In this document: positions 37,786 to 45,960 of the stretch, piece after piece
Layout of the letters: each line of letters begins with the position of its first letter
Position numbering within the stretch: the first letter of the stretch is position 1
Assembly: GCF_002831645.1 (NCBI RefSeq)
Contig: NZ_CP025117.1
Coordinates: 1,061,514-1,125,513, forward strand
Source: Olleya sp. Bg11-27
Lineage (GTDB): Bacteria > Bacteroidota > Bacteroidia > Flavobacteriales > Flavobacteriaceae
Direction of reading: 5' to 3'
Length of the DNA: 64,000 nucleotides
The notes under the pieces: generated by a model
Seen by the model: the letters and a program-made list of their open reading frames with translations, nothing else
Databases searched by the model: none
What the model was told of the DNA's origin: nothing
Made by a program: the position numbers and the translations under genes

Positions 37786-37975
37786 GTGGCTAACGTTTCG
37801 GCTATGATTAGTACGGGATTTAAAAGTAGTGAACTTTCGATTAAGCACTTAGCCAAAACTTTTTATTTTGTTTTATCTTTTTCTTTATAAAGCCAAATCA
37901 AAAAGATTTGGCGGACTTGGTTAAAAGCTCTAAACTTTGGGTTAAGCACTAAAACCCGTATTAATTATAGCCATT
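37786..37975. repeat. attC-like site 6, long variant (interrupted at its end by IS1182 element 1)
   Basis: The 5' core GTGGCTAAC opens a 190-bp arm pair: GGCTATGATTAGTACGGG complements CCCGTATTAATTATAGCC. The interior holds TTAAGCACTTAG and TTAAGCACTAA blocks and a hairpin (CCAAATCAAAAAGATTTGG). It ends in CCATT, where the IS1182 element enters; the final core GTTATGCCC is at 39684-39692 beyond the IS. Confidence 0.72.
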
Positions 37976-38028
37976 GTGCCTGTTGCACAACGTGTTGTTA
38001 AAGATATATAAATTTCGTATATTTAGTA

Positions 38029-39588
38029 ATGCAAGGCACAAAAATCTATCAAGAGAAATTATTCAACAATTTCCAGTTGAGTCGTCGGGTTCCCCAAGAC
38101 AATTTTTATAGACGACTATCAGAAATTTTAGACTTAGAGTTTCTACGAAATCAAACAAAAATCTATTACGGAAACTGTGGACAAAAAAGTTTAGATCCCG
38201 TAGTGTTTTTCAAATTCTGTTTAGTTGGTTATTTAGAGAATATCACTAGCGATAGAAAACTGGTATCGCATTGCAGTCTTCGACTGGATATTCTTTATTT
38301 TCTAGGCTATGATATCGATGAAGAATTACCATGGCATTCGACGTTAAGTAGAACACATCAACTGTACCCAGAGTCAGTTTTTGAAAGTCTATTTACTCAT
38401 GTTTTCAAAATGTGCGTAGACATGCAAATGGTAAGCGGCCATACCCAAGTTATAGACGCCGCACCTGTAAAAGCAAACGCCTCTATGGATAGCTTAGAAC
38501 TTAAAGTGCCAGAAGAAGATTTAGAAGCTCATTTACGCGCAGTACGACATATAAGCAATAGAGATAAAGCAGTACCACTTCGATCAGCAAAAGTTAATAA
38601 AGCCCCAAAATCGCAACAAGAATTATCAGCAAGCCGTCAGGAATTACAAGCGATAAAGAGCCGAAACAAAAAATGGTCAAAAGATCAAAACCATCGTCCT
38701 GGAGCAGGAAATAAAGGTTCCCGTTATACTAGTAATAAAACGCATTATAGTCCAACCGATCCCGATGCTCGCATAAGTGTAAAACCAGGAAAAGCGAGAA
38801 AATTAAACTATTCAAGTCAGCTCACGGTAGATGCCGCACATCATGTAATAAGTGACATCAAGGCCTATCATGCCGATGGCAAAGACAGTCAGCATTTACC
38901 AGATATTGTATTGCGAGTAAAAAGACGCTTATGGCAATCTGGTCTTACCATAGACACCTGTCTCGCGGATACTGGTTACAGTAGTGGCGAGAATTATGCT
39001 TTTTTAGAAAAGCAAGATATTACCAGTTATATTCCCCCACACGGTACCTTTAAAGGAGGCCCAGATGAATTTATTTATAATGAAAAAGAAGATCACTACA
39101 CCTGCCCCCAAGGGAAGATAATCCCTTTTAAAAAGGTGTTTTACGAAAAGAAGAGCAACACCAAAAAGAAGGCTTATAGAGGTTCAAAAAAACTTTGTAT
39201 AGATTGCCCAATACGAAGCGCTTGCTTAAGCAAAACGGCACAAGAAAAGTCATTTTCCGTAACGTATTACCGCGCAGAATACATGCGGAGTATAGCACGA
39301 GTTGATAGTGAAAAAGGAAGCTATATGAAAGGAAAAAGACAAAGCACGGTAGAACCTGTTTTTGGTACACTAACCCAGTTTTTAGGCATGGGAAAAGTGA
39401 ATACCCTTGGGATTAAACAAGCTAATAAGTGTATGCATCTATCCGCAACAGCCTATAATCTTAAAAAGTATTTAAAATATATGAAAAACCTGCCAGAAAG
39501 TATAGCAGGACTACTTGCTTTTATTAAAAGTACCAAAAACTACCTAATAAGCCTTCGAATGCTATGTTTTAAGCCACTTGAATTTTAG
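38029..39588 (+). CDS. IS1182-family transposase (element 1)
   Basis: The 519-residue protein belongs to the IS1182 family of DDE transposases. It has the N-terminal DUF772-like region (GQKSLDPVVFFKFCLVGYLE, DEELPWHSTLSRT), the catalytic Asp of GHTQVIDAAPVKANA, the second Asp in TCLADTGYSSGENY, a Cys-rich insertion (YTCPQGKIIPF, CIDCPIRSAC) and the Glu of QSTVEPVFGTLTQFLGM. The frame is intact. The product of element 2 is clearly related but differs at many positions. Confidence 0.94.
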   Translation: MQGTKIYQEKLFNNFQLSRRVPQDNFYRRLSEILDLEFLRNQTKIYYGNCGQKSLDPVVFFKFCLVGYLENITSDRKLVSHCSLRLDILYFLGYDIDEELPWHSTLSRTHQLYPESVFESLFTHVFKMCVDMQMVSGHTQVIDAAPVKANASMDSLELKVPEEDLEAHLRAVRHISNRDKAVPLRSAKVNKAPKSQQELSASRQELQAIKSRNKKWSKDQNHRPGAGNKGSRYTSNKTHYSPTDPDARISVKPGKARKLNYSSQLTVDAAHHVISDIKAYHADGKDSQHLPDIVLRVKRRLWQSGLTIDTCLADTGYSSGENYAFLEKQDITSYIPPHGTFKGGPDEFIYNEKEDHYTCPQGKIIPFKKVFYEKKSNTKKKAYRGSKKLCIDCPIRSACLSKTAQEKSFSVTYYRAEYMRSIARVDSEKGSYMKGKRQSTVEPVFGTLTQFLGMGKVNTLGIKQANKCMHLSATAYNLKKYLKYMKNLPESIAGLLAFIKSTKNYLISLRMLCFKPLEF

Positions 39589-39611
39589 AGAAAATATGGA
39601 GAGTCAAAATT

Positions 39612-39650
39612 AAAAACAGCTTAAAATCAAAGATTTTAAGCTGTTTTTGT
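39612..39650 (+). terminator. Terminator inside IS1182 element 1
   Basis: A long perfect stem (AAACAGCTTAAAATC / GATTTTAAGCTGTTT) with a 3-base loop lies between the transposase stop and the right end of the IS. Confidence 0.8.
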
Positions 39651-39698
39651 GTTTTTTTAAGGGGTTGTGCAACGGTTACCATTGTTATGCCCTGCTTA

Positions 39699-40949
39699 TT
39701 ATTTTTCAATAGCTATCCTTTCATATTCAGCACAAGATTCACAAAGATTACTTTCATCGATTTCGTCGAAGACTCTATCACATTGTTTACATATACATTT
39801 CTCTACAATTTCATATTCAATATTATGTATCATTCCTTTTTTGTCGATGTCAGCATTTGCCTTAAATATGTTACCGCATCCGCCTACACACTCAAAACTT
39901 GAATTGTAGTCTTCGATATGATTTAATTCTCCACAAGTACACTCTATAAATTCAGCTCCGCAATTACTACATTCAGCATTACGAATTCTTTCAAGTGGTG
40001 AATGATTTTCATAATTATTAATTACTTCACCATCTAGAAAATCAAGATTTAACTGGTTTCTATTTTTTACTTTTTTGTTTGGGTTAAAAACTTCTATATA
40101 ATCATGAAAATCAACAGATTGATAATGATGATAATCACATACATCACAAAACATACTATCATCAACAAATTCAATTACATTTTCCTCTTCTTCTGTTAAT
40201 AGTTGATTTTCTAGTGAGTTAATTAATTTACCTAATGTATAATGAAATTTGGTTTCTGTTCTATTTAAACTTGCCTCAAGGTCTGGATGAATCTTTTCTT
40301 TATCATTTGGCGAGGAAAAATCTCCTTTATTACTTGATACAAAATAAGACTCTTCAAAATAAGACTTTGTTTTATTTGGTTCAATTATTCTCGGGGAATC
40401 AAGCTTTTTAGTGTCATAGATATAATCTAATGCACTAAATAACAATAAAGCATCTGCCATGCTATTTTTCTTATCGCCAATAAATGGTGCTTTCTTTTCA
40501 AGAGCTAAATTTGCAGAATCAATTTTATTTTTATCAGTTATATTGATTTTTACTGTTTCATTTTTTAGAAAGAACTCAACATTTATAATGTGTTTTCTAT
40601 GTCTTTTTATTTTTTCATTATAACTAGATTCTAGTTTATTTTTTAAGAGGTTTATTTCCTCTATTTCTATGGGATTATTAATAAAATCTTTTATTGGGTT
40701 AAGGATTGCTATATAAGATTTATACTTGTTTTTTATTTCTTTAATTTGATTTTCAACTTGGTCTTTATTACGTTGCCATTCTTCTAATATAATATCATTT
40801 ATTATAAAGATTAAGCTCCCATCAGCGACCCTTTTTTTTATGATGTCAAATACTTTTAAATGAAGTTCATCATGTCTACTTGAATAAATATTAAACCCGT
40901 TTGATAAGTAAATCCAATTATTGGTGTCTAAAAAAATATATCTACTCAT
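39699..40949 (-). CDS. Cassette 6: PIN-like domain protein with C-terminal zinc ribbons
   Basis: The 416-residue protein begins with a PIN-like nuclease fold: YIFLDTNNWIYL (first Asp), INDIILEEWQRN (Glu), NSMADALLLFSALDYI (Asp) and YFVSSNKGDFSS (last Asp and strand). The DUF4935 type of PIN domain is the closest family I recall. After a linker, the C-terminal 140 residues contain several Cys pairs (CDVCDYHH, CSNCGAEFIECTCGE, CVGGCG, CICKQC, CESC) suggesting two or three zinc ribbons. A nuclease acting on RNA or in defence is plausible. The core pair of the cassette is GTTATGCCC / GGGCATAAC. Confidence 0.75.
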   Translation of the reverse strand: MSRYIFLDTNNWIYLSNGFNIYSSRHDELHLKVFDIIKKRVADGSLIFIINDIILEEWQRNKDQVENQIKEIKNKYKSYIAILNPIKDFINNPIEIEEINLLKNKLESSYNEKIKRHRKHIINVEFFLKNETVKINITDKNKIDSANLALEKKAPFIGDKKNSMADALLLFSALDYIYDTKKLDSPRIIEPNKTKSYFEESYFVSSNKGDFSSPNDKEKIHPDLEASLNRTETKFHYTLGKLINSLENQLLTEEEENVIEFVDDSMFCDVCDYHHYQSVDFHDYIEVFNPNKKVKNRNQLNLDFLDGEVINNYENHSPLERIRNAECSNCGAEFIECTCGELNHIEDYNSSFECVGGCGNIFKANADIDKKGMIHNIEYEIVEKCICKQCDRVFDEIDESNLCESCAEYERIAIEK

Positions 40950-40965
40950 TTAGTTTTTTAAAGTT

Positions 40966-41104
40966 GGGCATAACGTTGTTGTATAAGGTTAGTTGCGTGT
41001 TTTAAGCGACTAATTTAGTAAATAAAACACGAACCAAGAAAGTCCGTTTGGACTTTCGTAAATTAGCAAAAAGCCAGCAATTAATTTTATACGGTGTTGG
41101 CAAC
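40966..41104. repeat. attC-like site 7, intact
   Basis: This is the best complete site, 139 bp, from GGGCATAAC to GTTGGCAAC. The outer stem pairs TGTATAAGGTTAGTTGC with GCAATTAATTTTATACG. Inside are a second stem GTGTTTT / AAAACAC and the hairpin GAAAGTCCGTTTGGACTTTC. See findings. Confidence 0.8.
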
Positions 41105-41108
41105 TGGC

Positions 41109-41798
41109 TTACTTTATGAGTTCAATTAATCGTTCATCACTACTTACTCTAATTCCATTGGAATAATTTTCTTTTACATAAGTGTCATAAGTTGGTTTTG
41201 ATTCGATAATTGCTTCTGCTACTCTCTCAATTGTAGGATATTCGGTTAATTCCGGTTTAACAGGTGTTGCGAATACATAATCAATGTCATCAGGCAGATT
41301 TATTTGAAAATTCAATTTTCCTTGTTTAGTTATTGAAGGTTTTTCAGACCCTATTCTGTAACCATCATTTTTGAAATTTTGAAATTCATTTTTCCAATTT
41401 TCTTTTAGCTCGGTAAGGTCTTTCTTTTTATTAATAAATACAGCAACTGCTCCCCAACTCGCTTTCAATCGATTTGGATATTTTTTTGTTGAAATTCCTT
41501 CGGCTATTGAAAGTTGAATTGCTTGTTTTCGTATTTCTGCAAAGTTCTTTGAATCTTTCTTATATGGAACTAAATATGCTTGTCCTAATTTTTCAACAGA
41601 ATTAGAAAAAACCATTGTGTATGTACATCTTTTAGAAGAAGATTTTCTTCCATATCGAATAGGTAAATCAATAGACACTTTCCTTTCTAAATCCAAATAT
41701 TTTCGCCATTCAGCTCTTATTAAACCCTGTTCTTTATTCAAAGAATTTTCTTCGTTTTCCCAAAGTAAAGAACCTATAATTATTACTGCTCCTTTCAT
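41109..41798 (-). CDS. Cassette 7 protein, unknown function
   Basis: The 229-residue product is not recognised. It starts MKGAVIIIGSLLWENEENSL and has the conserved-looking elements DLPIRYGRKSSSKRCTYTMV and KLGQAYLVPYKK. The opening GSLLW and the strand pattern are loosely reminiscent of gamma-glutamylcyclotransferase-like folds, but this is weak. No signal peptide. The cassette runs from GTTGGCAAC (41096) to GTTGCCAAC (41811). Confidence 0.68.
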   Translation of the reverse strand: MKGAVIIIGSLLWENEENSLNKEQGLIRAEWRKYLDLERKVSIDLPIRYGRKSSSKRCTYTMVFSNSVEKLGQAYLVPYKKDSKNFAEIRKQAIQLSIAEGISTKKYPNRLKASWGAVAVFINKKKDLTELKENWKNEFQNFKNDGYRIGSEKPSITKQGKLNFQINLPDDIDYVFATPVKPELTEYPTIERVAEAIIESKPTYDTYVKENYSNGIRVSSDERLIELIK

Positions 41799-41810
41799 TT
41801 TTTTTTGCTT

Positions 41811-41821
41811 GTTGCCAACGT
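41811..41821. repeat. attC-like site 8, 5' arm (split by IS110 element c copy 2)
   Basis: GTTGCCAAC followed by GT marks the left flank of the second copy of element c. The site continues at 43053. Confidence 0.65.
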
Positions 41822-41848
41822 GTTTCTTTAGTTTGTAATAAATATCTT

Positions 41849-41999
41849 TATATAGGGAAAGAGGAGAACTATAACGTGTTTTAGAATTATAGATCCATTA
41901 CACGTACCAGTCCTCTTTGTCTATACAAGTTGCTAAGAACCATTTGGAATACTAGACGTATAATCTCCGACAAAGGAAGTAGTTAAAGCAACATTTTTA
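41849..41999 (+). ncRNA. Predicted bridge RNA of IS110 element c, copy 2
   Basis: The sequence is the same as in copy 1, with the target guide AACGTGT at 41873-41879. The left end of this copy reads TTTCTTT instead of TTCCTTT, so it has one mismatch to the donor guide AAAGGAA. Confidence 0.68.
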
Positions 42000-42019
42000 T
42001 TAACTCTAATTGTAAAAAT

Positions 42020-43012
42020 ATGAAAAATTATGATGAAGTAGTTGGAATTGATGTCTCAAAAAAGACAATTGATGCTTATTGTTATCACGCTCAAGTACAC
42101 CGTGAGTTTGCAAATGAATTACTAGGCTATAAAAGCCTTATAAAATGGGTTTTGAAGCATACAAAAGGACAGACTTTTTTTTATTGTTTTGAGAATACGG
42201 GTTATTACTCATTAAAGTTAGCACTTTATTTAAGTAGTCAAGATATTGTTTATGTAGAAGAAAGTCCATTAAAAATCAAGCGTTCTTCTGGTATTGTTAA
42301 AGAAAAAACGGACCGTTTGGATGCTCAACTAATTGCTAGATATGCATGGCTATATAGGGAAGAATTAGAACCAAGTACTGTAAAAAGTAATTCACAATTA
42401 GAATTAGGTAGATTACTAGCTTTACGGGACCAAATAGTTAGAAACAATGCAGGGCTTAAAGGGACTCTAAAAGAAATGAAAGTACTTTTGACTAGTCCAA
42501 CAACAGATTTAGGTTGTATTAGTTTAAAACGTAGTATAACGTATTTAACAAAGCAAGTAAAAGGTATAGAATTAAGAATAAAAGAGATTATATCCCAGGA
42601 TGAATCTATGAGTATAAATTTTAAATTATTATGTAGTCTAAAAGGTATTGGTTTGGTGTTGGCTTGTCAATTTATTTATCACACAGGTAATTTTACACGT
42701 TTTGATAAATGGCGTTCATTTTCAAGTTATTGTGGTACAGCACCCTATGAGCATCGCTCTGGGACAAGTATTCATCGTCGAAAACAGTGTCATTATCTAG
42801 GAGACAGAAAAATGAAGAGTTTATTAAGTATGGCTACTATATCGGCAATACAACATGATAGTGAACTACGCTTGTATTATAAACGAAAATTAGCAGAGGG
42901 CAAACAAACTATGATTGCAGTAAACAATGTTAGAAATAAATTAATAGCTAGAGCTTTTGCAGTTGTGAAAAGAGGAACGCCTTATGTTGTTTTACAACAA
43001 CATGTAGCTTAA
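42020..43012 (+). CDS. IS110-family transposase (element c, copy 2)
   Basis: The 330-residue product is identical to that of copy 1 at 36201, including all DEDD residues and the C-terminal serine region. It should be active together with the bridge RNA in its leader. Confidence 0.96.
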   Translation: MKNYDEVVGIDVSKKTIDAYCYHAQVHREFANELLGYKSLIKWVLKHTKGQTFFYCFENTGYYSLKLALYLSSQDIVYVEESPLKIKRSSGIVKEKTDRLDAQLIARYAWLYREELEPSTVKSNSQLELGRLLALRDQIVRNNAGLKGTLKEMKVLLTSPTTDLGCISLKRSITYLTKQVKGIELRIKEIISQDESMSINFKLLCSLKGIGLVLACQFIYHTGNFTRFDKWRSFSSYCGTAPYEHRSGTSIHRRKQCHYLGDRKMKSLLSMATISAIQHDSELRLYYKRKLAEGKQTMIAVNNVRNKLIARAFAVVKRGTPYVVLQQHVA

Positions 43013-43052
43013 AAAAAAACAGAATATTTATTAGGAATTGATCTTGGAATAC

Positions 43053-43174
43053 GTGTATGATTAGTTGCGTGTTTTAAGCACTAAAGTTAGCAAATAAAAC
43101 ACAGATAGAAAGTCCGCGAGGACTTTCGTAAATTGTCTAAAACCAAGCAATTAATTATACACGGTGTTGGCAAC
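43053..43174. repeat. attC-like site 8, 3' arm
   Basis: The arm has TATGATTAGTTGCGTG, TTTTAAGCACTAAAGTTAGC, the hairpin GAAAGTCCGCGAGGACTTTC, AAGCAATTAATTATACACGG and the terminal core GTTGGCAAC (43166-43174). Confidence 0.78.
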
Positions 43175-43175
43175 T

Positions 43176-44057
43176 TTAATTTATTTTTAATTCAGTTCTT
43201 ATGTTAATTTCCTTTGCTGAATTTTTATCTTTTAACTTCACAATTAATTTGCAGGGATTATTTATTTCTCCTTTCGTAAAAGTTAATTTTGCAGTTAATT
43301 GACTTTTTAAATCTTCTGGATTTACTCCTTCGTTTTCATAATTACTTAATAAATTCGGATTTGAAATAATCTTATTTCCCTTATTATCTATAAGTTCAAT
43401 TGAGAAAATTGGAAAAACTTTTTCATTACTCAATTCCAAACCACTTATATCATCAAGTATTAATATTAATAAATCTTCAGAACTCACATTTTGGTCAAAA
43501 ACTGGTTGTTTACGTGTTTCATTCCATAAGTATATTTTTGAATATTCAATTCCTTTGTTTTCTATATCAAGCAAGTCATTTTCTTTTATAGTAAAAGGTA
43601 ATTCATAAGTGAATTTTCCATCTCCTTTTTTGTCCCAAATACTAACAAAAACTTTATATTTCTCTTCATTCTGATAAGGTATAGCTGTTCTAAAGTTTGC
43701 TTGTAATTGAAGCGGAAAAAGGTCAGTTCCATTATCTAAATTTTTCAACAAGTTTGGATTAGAAAGAACAGTGTCTTTTTCGTTTTTCACAATATACATT
43801 GATAAGCCAGGGAAAGTTTTATTTTCAGTCTTTGTTAATCCATTAATATTATTAAAAATTAGATTCACTTTTTCTCCAAATACGTATTCATTTCTTTTCT
43901 CAATTTTTCCATTTATTTCAATATTAACGTCATCAATTCCAATTCCATTTCCTCTTGAATAAGCCCCAGTAGTTAAGTCAGTATTTACTGATTGATTAAA
44001 TTGACAAGAATTCAATGTGATAATTCCTATTGTTAAAATTAATATTCTAAATTTCAT
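43176..44057 (-). CDS. Cassette 8: lipoprotein with two related domains, unknown function
   Basis: The 293-residue protein has a lipoprotein signal (ILILTIGIITLNSCQFN, lipobox NSC), so it is exported and lipid-anchored. Two similar halves can be seen: VNLIFNNINGLTKTENKTFP with VLSNPNLLKNL, and LILILDDISGLELSNEKVFP with IISNPNLLSNY. This points to a duplicated beta domain. No named family is recognised. The cassette core is GTTGGCAAC / GTTGCCAAC, the same as in cassette 7. Confidence 0.72.
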   Translation of the reverse strand: MKFRILILTIGIITLNSCQFNQSVNTDLTTGAYSRGNGIGIDDVNIEINGKIEKRNEYVFGEKVNLIFNNINGLTKTENKTFPGLSMYIVKNEKDTVLSNPNLLKNLDNGTDLFPLQLQANFRTAIPYQNEEKYKVFVSIWDKKGDGKFTYELPFTIKENDLLDIENKGIEYSKIYLWNETRKQPVFDQNVSSEDLLILILDDISGLELSNEKVFPIFSIELIDNKGNKIISNPNLLSNYENEGVNPEDLKSQLTAKLTFTKGEINNPCKLIVKLKDKNSAKEINIRTELKIN

Positions 44058-44078
44058 TATTTGTTCAGGTTTTTTATT

Positions 44079-44205
44079 GTTGCCAACGTTTATGTATAAG
44101 AATAGTTGCGGGTTTGTATGCGAGGAATTTCCGAAGGAAATTCAGACGTTACAAACACGCAACGACCTTTGATTAAGCAATAAACCGCAATTATTTTTAT
44201 ACGGT
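44079..44205. repeat. attC-like site 9 (interrupted at its end by IS1182 element 2)
   Basis: From GTTGCCAAC the site runs through TATGTATAAGAATAGTTGCG, the hairpin GAGGAATTTCC...GGAAATTC, TTAAGCAATAAACCGCAATT and TTTTTATACGGT. The IS1182 element 2 follows. The final core GTTACCCAAC is at 45935-45944. Confidence 0.75.
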
Positions 44206-45930
44206 GTGCCTGTTGCACAACTCTGTTGATAAAGTTAGAGCAATGGTTTGTTATTGACAAGATATTATTTGTAAATTACTGGTATGCAAGGAAAAAAGAC
44301 CTATCAAGAACAGTTGTTTACTCATTTTCTGTTGAGCGAACGTATTCCCGAACACAATTTCTACCGACGCCTTAAATCGGTATTGGATTTAGAGTATCTC
44401 TATAAACTTACAGCGCCTTATTATGGGACTAGTGGTCAAAAAAGTATTGACCCTGTGGTGTTTTTTAAACTGTGTTTGGTAGGATATCTAGAAAACATAA
44501 TAACTGATCGTAAGTTGATACAACATAGTAGTATGCGCTTAGATATTTTGTTTTTTATAGGTTATGATTTAGAAGATGAATTACCATGGCATTCAACAAT
44601 AAGTCGTACTCGTAAACTTTTTCCAGAATCTGTTTTCGAAACTGTATTTACTAAAGTATTAGAGCTTTGTATCTTAAAAGGCATGGTCAGTGGTCATACG
44701 CAAACGATAGATTCTGCACCTATAAAAGCAAATGCTTCTATGGATACTTTAGAGCTAAAAGTTCCTGAAGCGGATCTAGCCTCTCATTTAGAAAAAGTAA
44801 GACATATTAGTGCTCGAGATAAAGCGGCTTTTCGACAAAGTAAAACAAACAAAGCAAATATATCCGATAAGGTTATTAGTGCTACCAGTCAAGAACTAAG
44901 CGCTATAAAGAACCGAAATAAAAAATGGGCAAAAGACCAAGACCAACGCCCCGGAGCAGGAGCTAAAGATAGTCGTTATACCAGTAATAAGACGCATTAC
45001 AGTCCAACCGATCCAGACGCAAGAATTAGTGTAAAGCCAGGTAAGGCGCGAAAACTGAATTACATGAGCCAGTTAAGTGTGGACACAGGTCATCATGTGA
45101 TTACGGATATTAAAGCTTACCATGCAGACAAACGCGACAATCAATACCTTCCAGATATTGTAGGACGCTTACGTTCCAGATTAAATTTATTTGGCTTGCT
45201 TTGGCGCAACTGCGTCGCAGATACTGGTTATAGTAGCGGAGAGAATTATGCTTTTTTAGAACAGATAAATTTAGTAAGTTTCATTCCGCCGCATGGCACT
45301 TATAAAGGCGGTCCAGATGGGTTTGTTCACGATTTAGATCAAGACCACTATGTCTGTCCAGAAGGTGAGATTATTCCTTTTAAAAAAGTCTTTAACGACT
45401 ACAAGACAGGAAGTTTGAAAAAGGAATATCGCGGGAGTACTTATCAATGTAGAGATTGTCCAATAAAAAAGAGTTGTTTAGGTAAAACCGCAAAAGAGAA
45501 AAAGTTTTCAGTGACCTATTTTAAAGCAGAATACGAGCGTAATATTGCACGTGTAGAGAGTAATCGTGGTCGTTATATGAAAGGTAAGCGTCAAAGCACT
45601 GTAGAACCTGTTTTTGGTACACTGACTCAGTTTATGGGGTTAAGAAAAATAAACACCATAGGTATTAAACAGGCCAATAAGGTTATGCATCTGTCTGCAA
45701 TAGCTTACAACCTTAAAAAATATTTAAAGTTTGTACAAAAACGAACAAAAAGTGAAGGAAAAGCACTTGGTGTTTTGCTTTTTGAAATAATGGCACTTTA
45801 CAAGGCTATAAACTTCCATTTAAGTGTATCAAAATTAAGGTAAATCTTAGTAAGTATTAAAAATTGAGCCTCTTAAAAAGGCTTATTTTGCTTATTCTAT
45901 TAGAAAATTATGGGGTTGTGCAACGGTTAC
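44206..45930 (+). mobile_element. IS1182-family element 2, inserted in attC-like site 9
   Basis: The 1725-bp element has the same terminal repeats as element 1 and a 4-bp target duplication CGGT (44202-44205 and 45931-45934). It entered at the same position of the site as element 1, directly before the GTT of the terminal core, but its transposase is clearly diverged from that of element 1, so it is an independent insertion. Confidence 0.85.
44284..45843 (+). CDS. IS1182-family transposase (element 2)
   Basis: The 519-residue protein has the same architecture as the element 1 transposase: GQKSIDPVVFFKLCLVGYLE, DELPWHSTISRTRK, the catalytic Asp in GHTQTIDSAPIKANA, Asp in NCVADTGYSSGENY, the Cys-rich insert (CPEGEIIPF, CRDCPIKKSC) and Glu in QSTVEPVFGTLTQFMGL. 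The frame is intact, and a short hairpin (AGCC...GGCT) follows near 45868-45886. Confidence 0.94.
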   Translation: MQGKKTYQEQLFTHFLLSERIPEHNFYRRLKSVLDLEYLYKLTAPYYGTSGQKSIDPVVFFKLCLVGYLENIITDRKLIQHSSMRLDILFFIGYDLEDELPWHSTISRTRKLFPESVFETVFTKVLELCILKGMVSGHTQTIDSAPIKANASMDTLELKVPEADLASHLEKVRHISARDKAAFRQSKTNKANISDKVISATSQELSAIKNRNKKWAKDQDQRPGAGAKDSRYTSNKTHYSPTDPDARISVKPGKARKLNYMSQLSVDTGHHVITDIKAYHADKRDNQYLPDIVGRLRSRLNLFGLLWRNCVADTGYSSGENYAFLEQINLVSFIPPHGTYKGGPDGFVHDLDQDHYVCPEGEIIPFKKVFNDYKTGSLKKEYRGSTYQCRDCPIKKSCLGKTAKEKKFSVTYFKAEYERNIARVESNRGRYMKGKRQSTVEPVFGTLTQFMGLRKINTIGIKQANKVMHLSAIAYNLKKYLKFVQKRTKSEGKALGVLLFEIMALYKAINFHLSVSKLR

Positions 45931-45960
45931 CGGTGTTACCCAACGTTTTTATTTTATTTT

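Larger units (their letters stand above)
37976..39679 (+). mobile_element. IS1182-family element 1, inserted in attC-like site 6
   Basis: The 1704-bp element has 16-bp imperfect inverted repeats (GTGCCTGTTGCACAAC and, reversed, GTAACCGTTGCACAAC) and a 4-bp target duplication CATT (37972-37975 and 39680-39683). Removing it restores TATAGCCATTGTTATGCCC, the end of a normal attC-like site. A terminator hairpin follows its transposase. Confidence 0.85.
41822..43052 (+). mobile_element. IS110-family element c, copy 2, inserted in attC-like site 8
   Basis: This 1231-bp element is virtually identical to copy 1 at 36003-37233 and sits at the same position of a different attC-like site. Removing it restores GCCAACGTGTATGATTAG, complementary to the 3' arm (AATTATACACGG). 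Confidence 0.83.

Noticed and set aside
37765-37848. N-terminal extension of the cassette 5 gene
   Set aside because: It would start inside the attC-like site and cross the cassette core GTGGCTAAC; the ATG at 37764 lies inside the cassette.
41109-41798. Gamma-glutamylcyclotransferase call for cassette 7
   Set aside because: Only the opening GSLLW resembles the family; the catalytic Glu region could not be located, so it was left as unknown.
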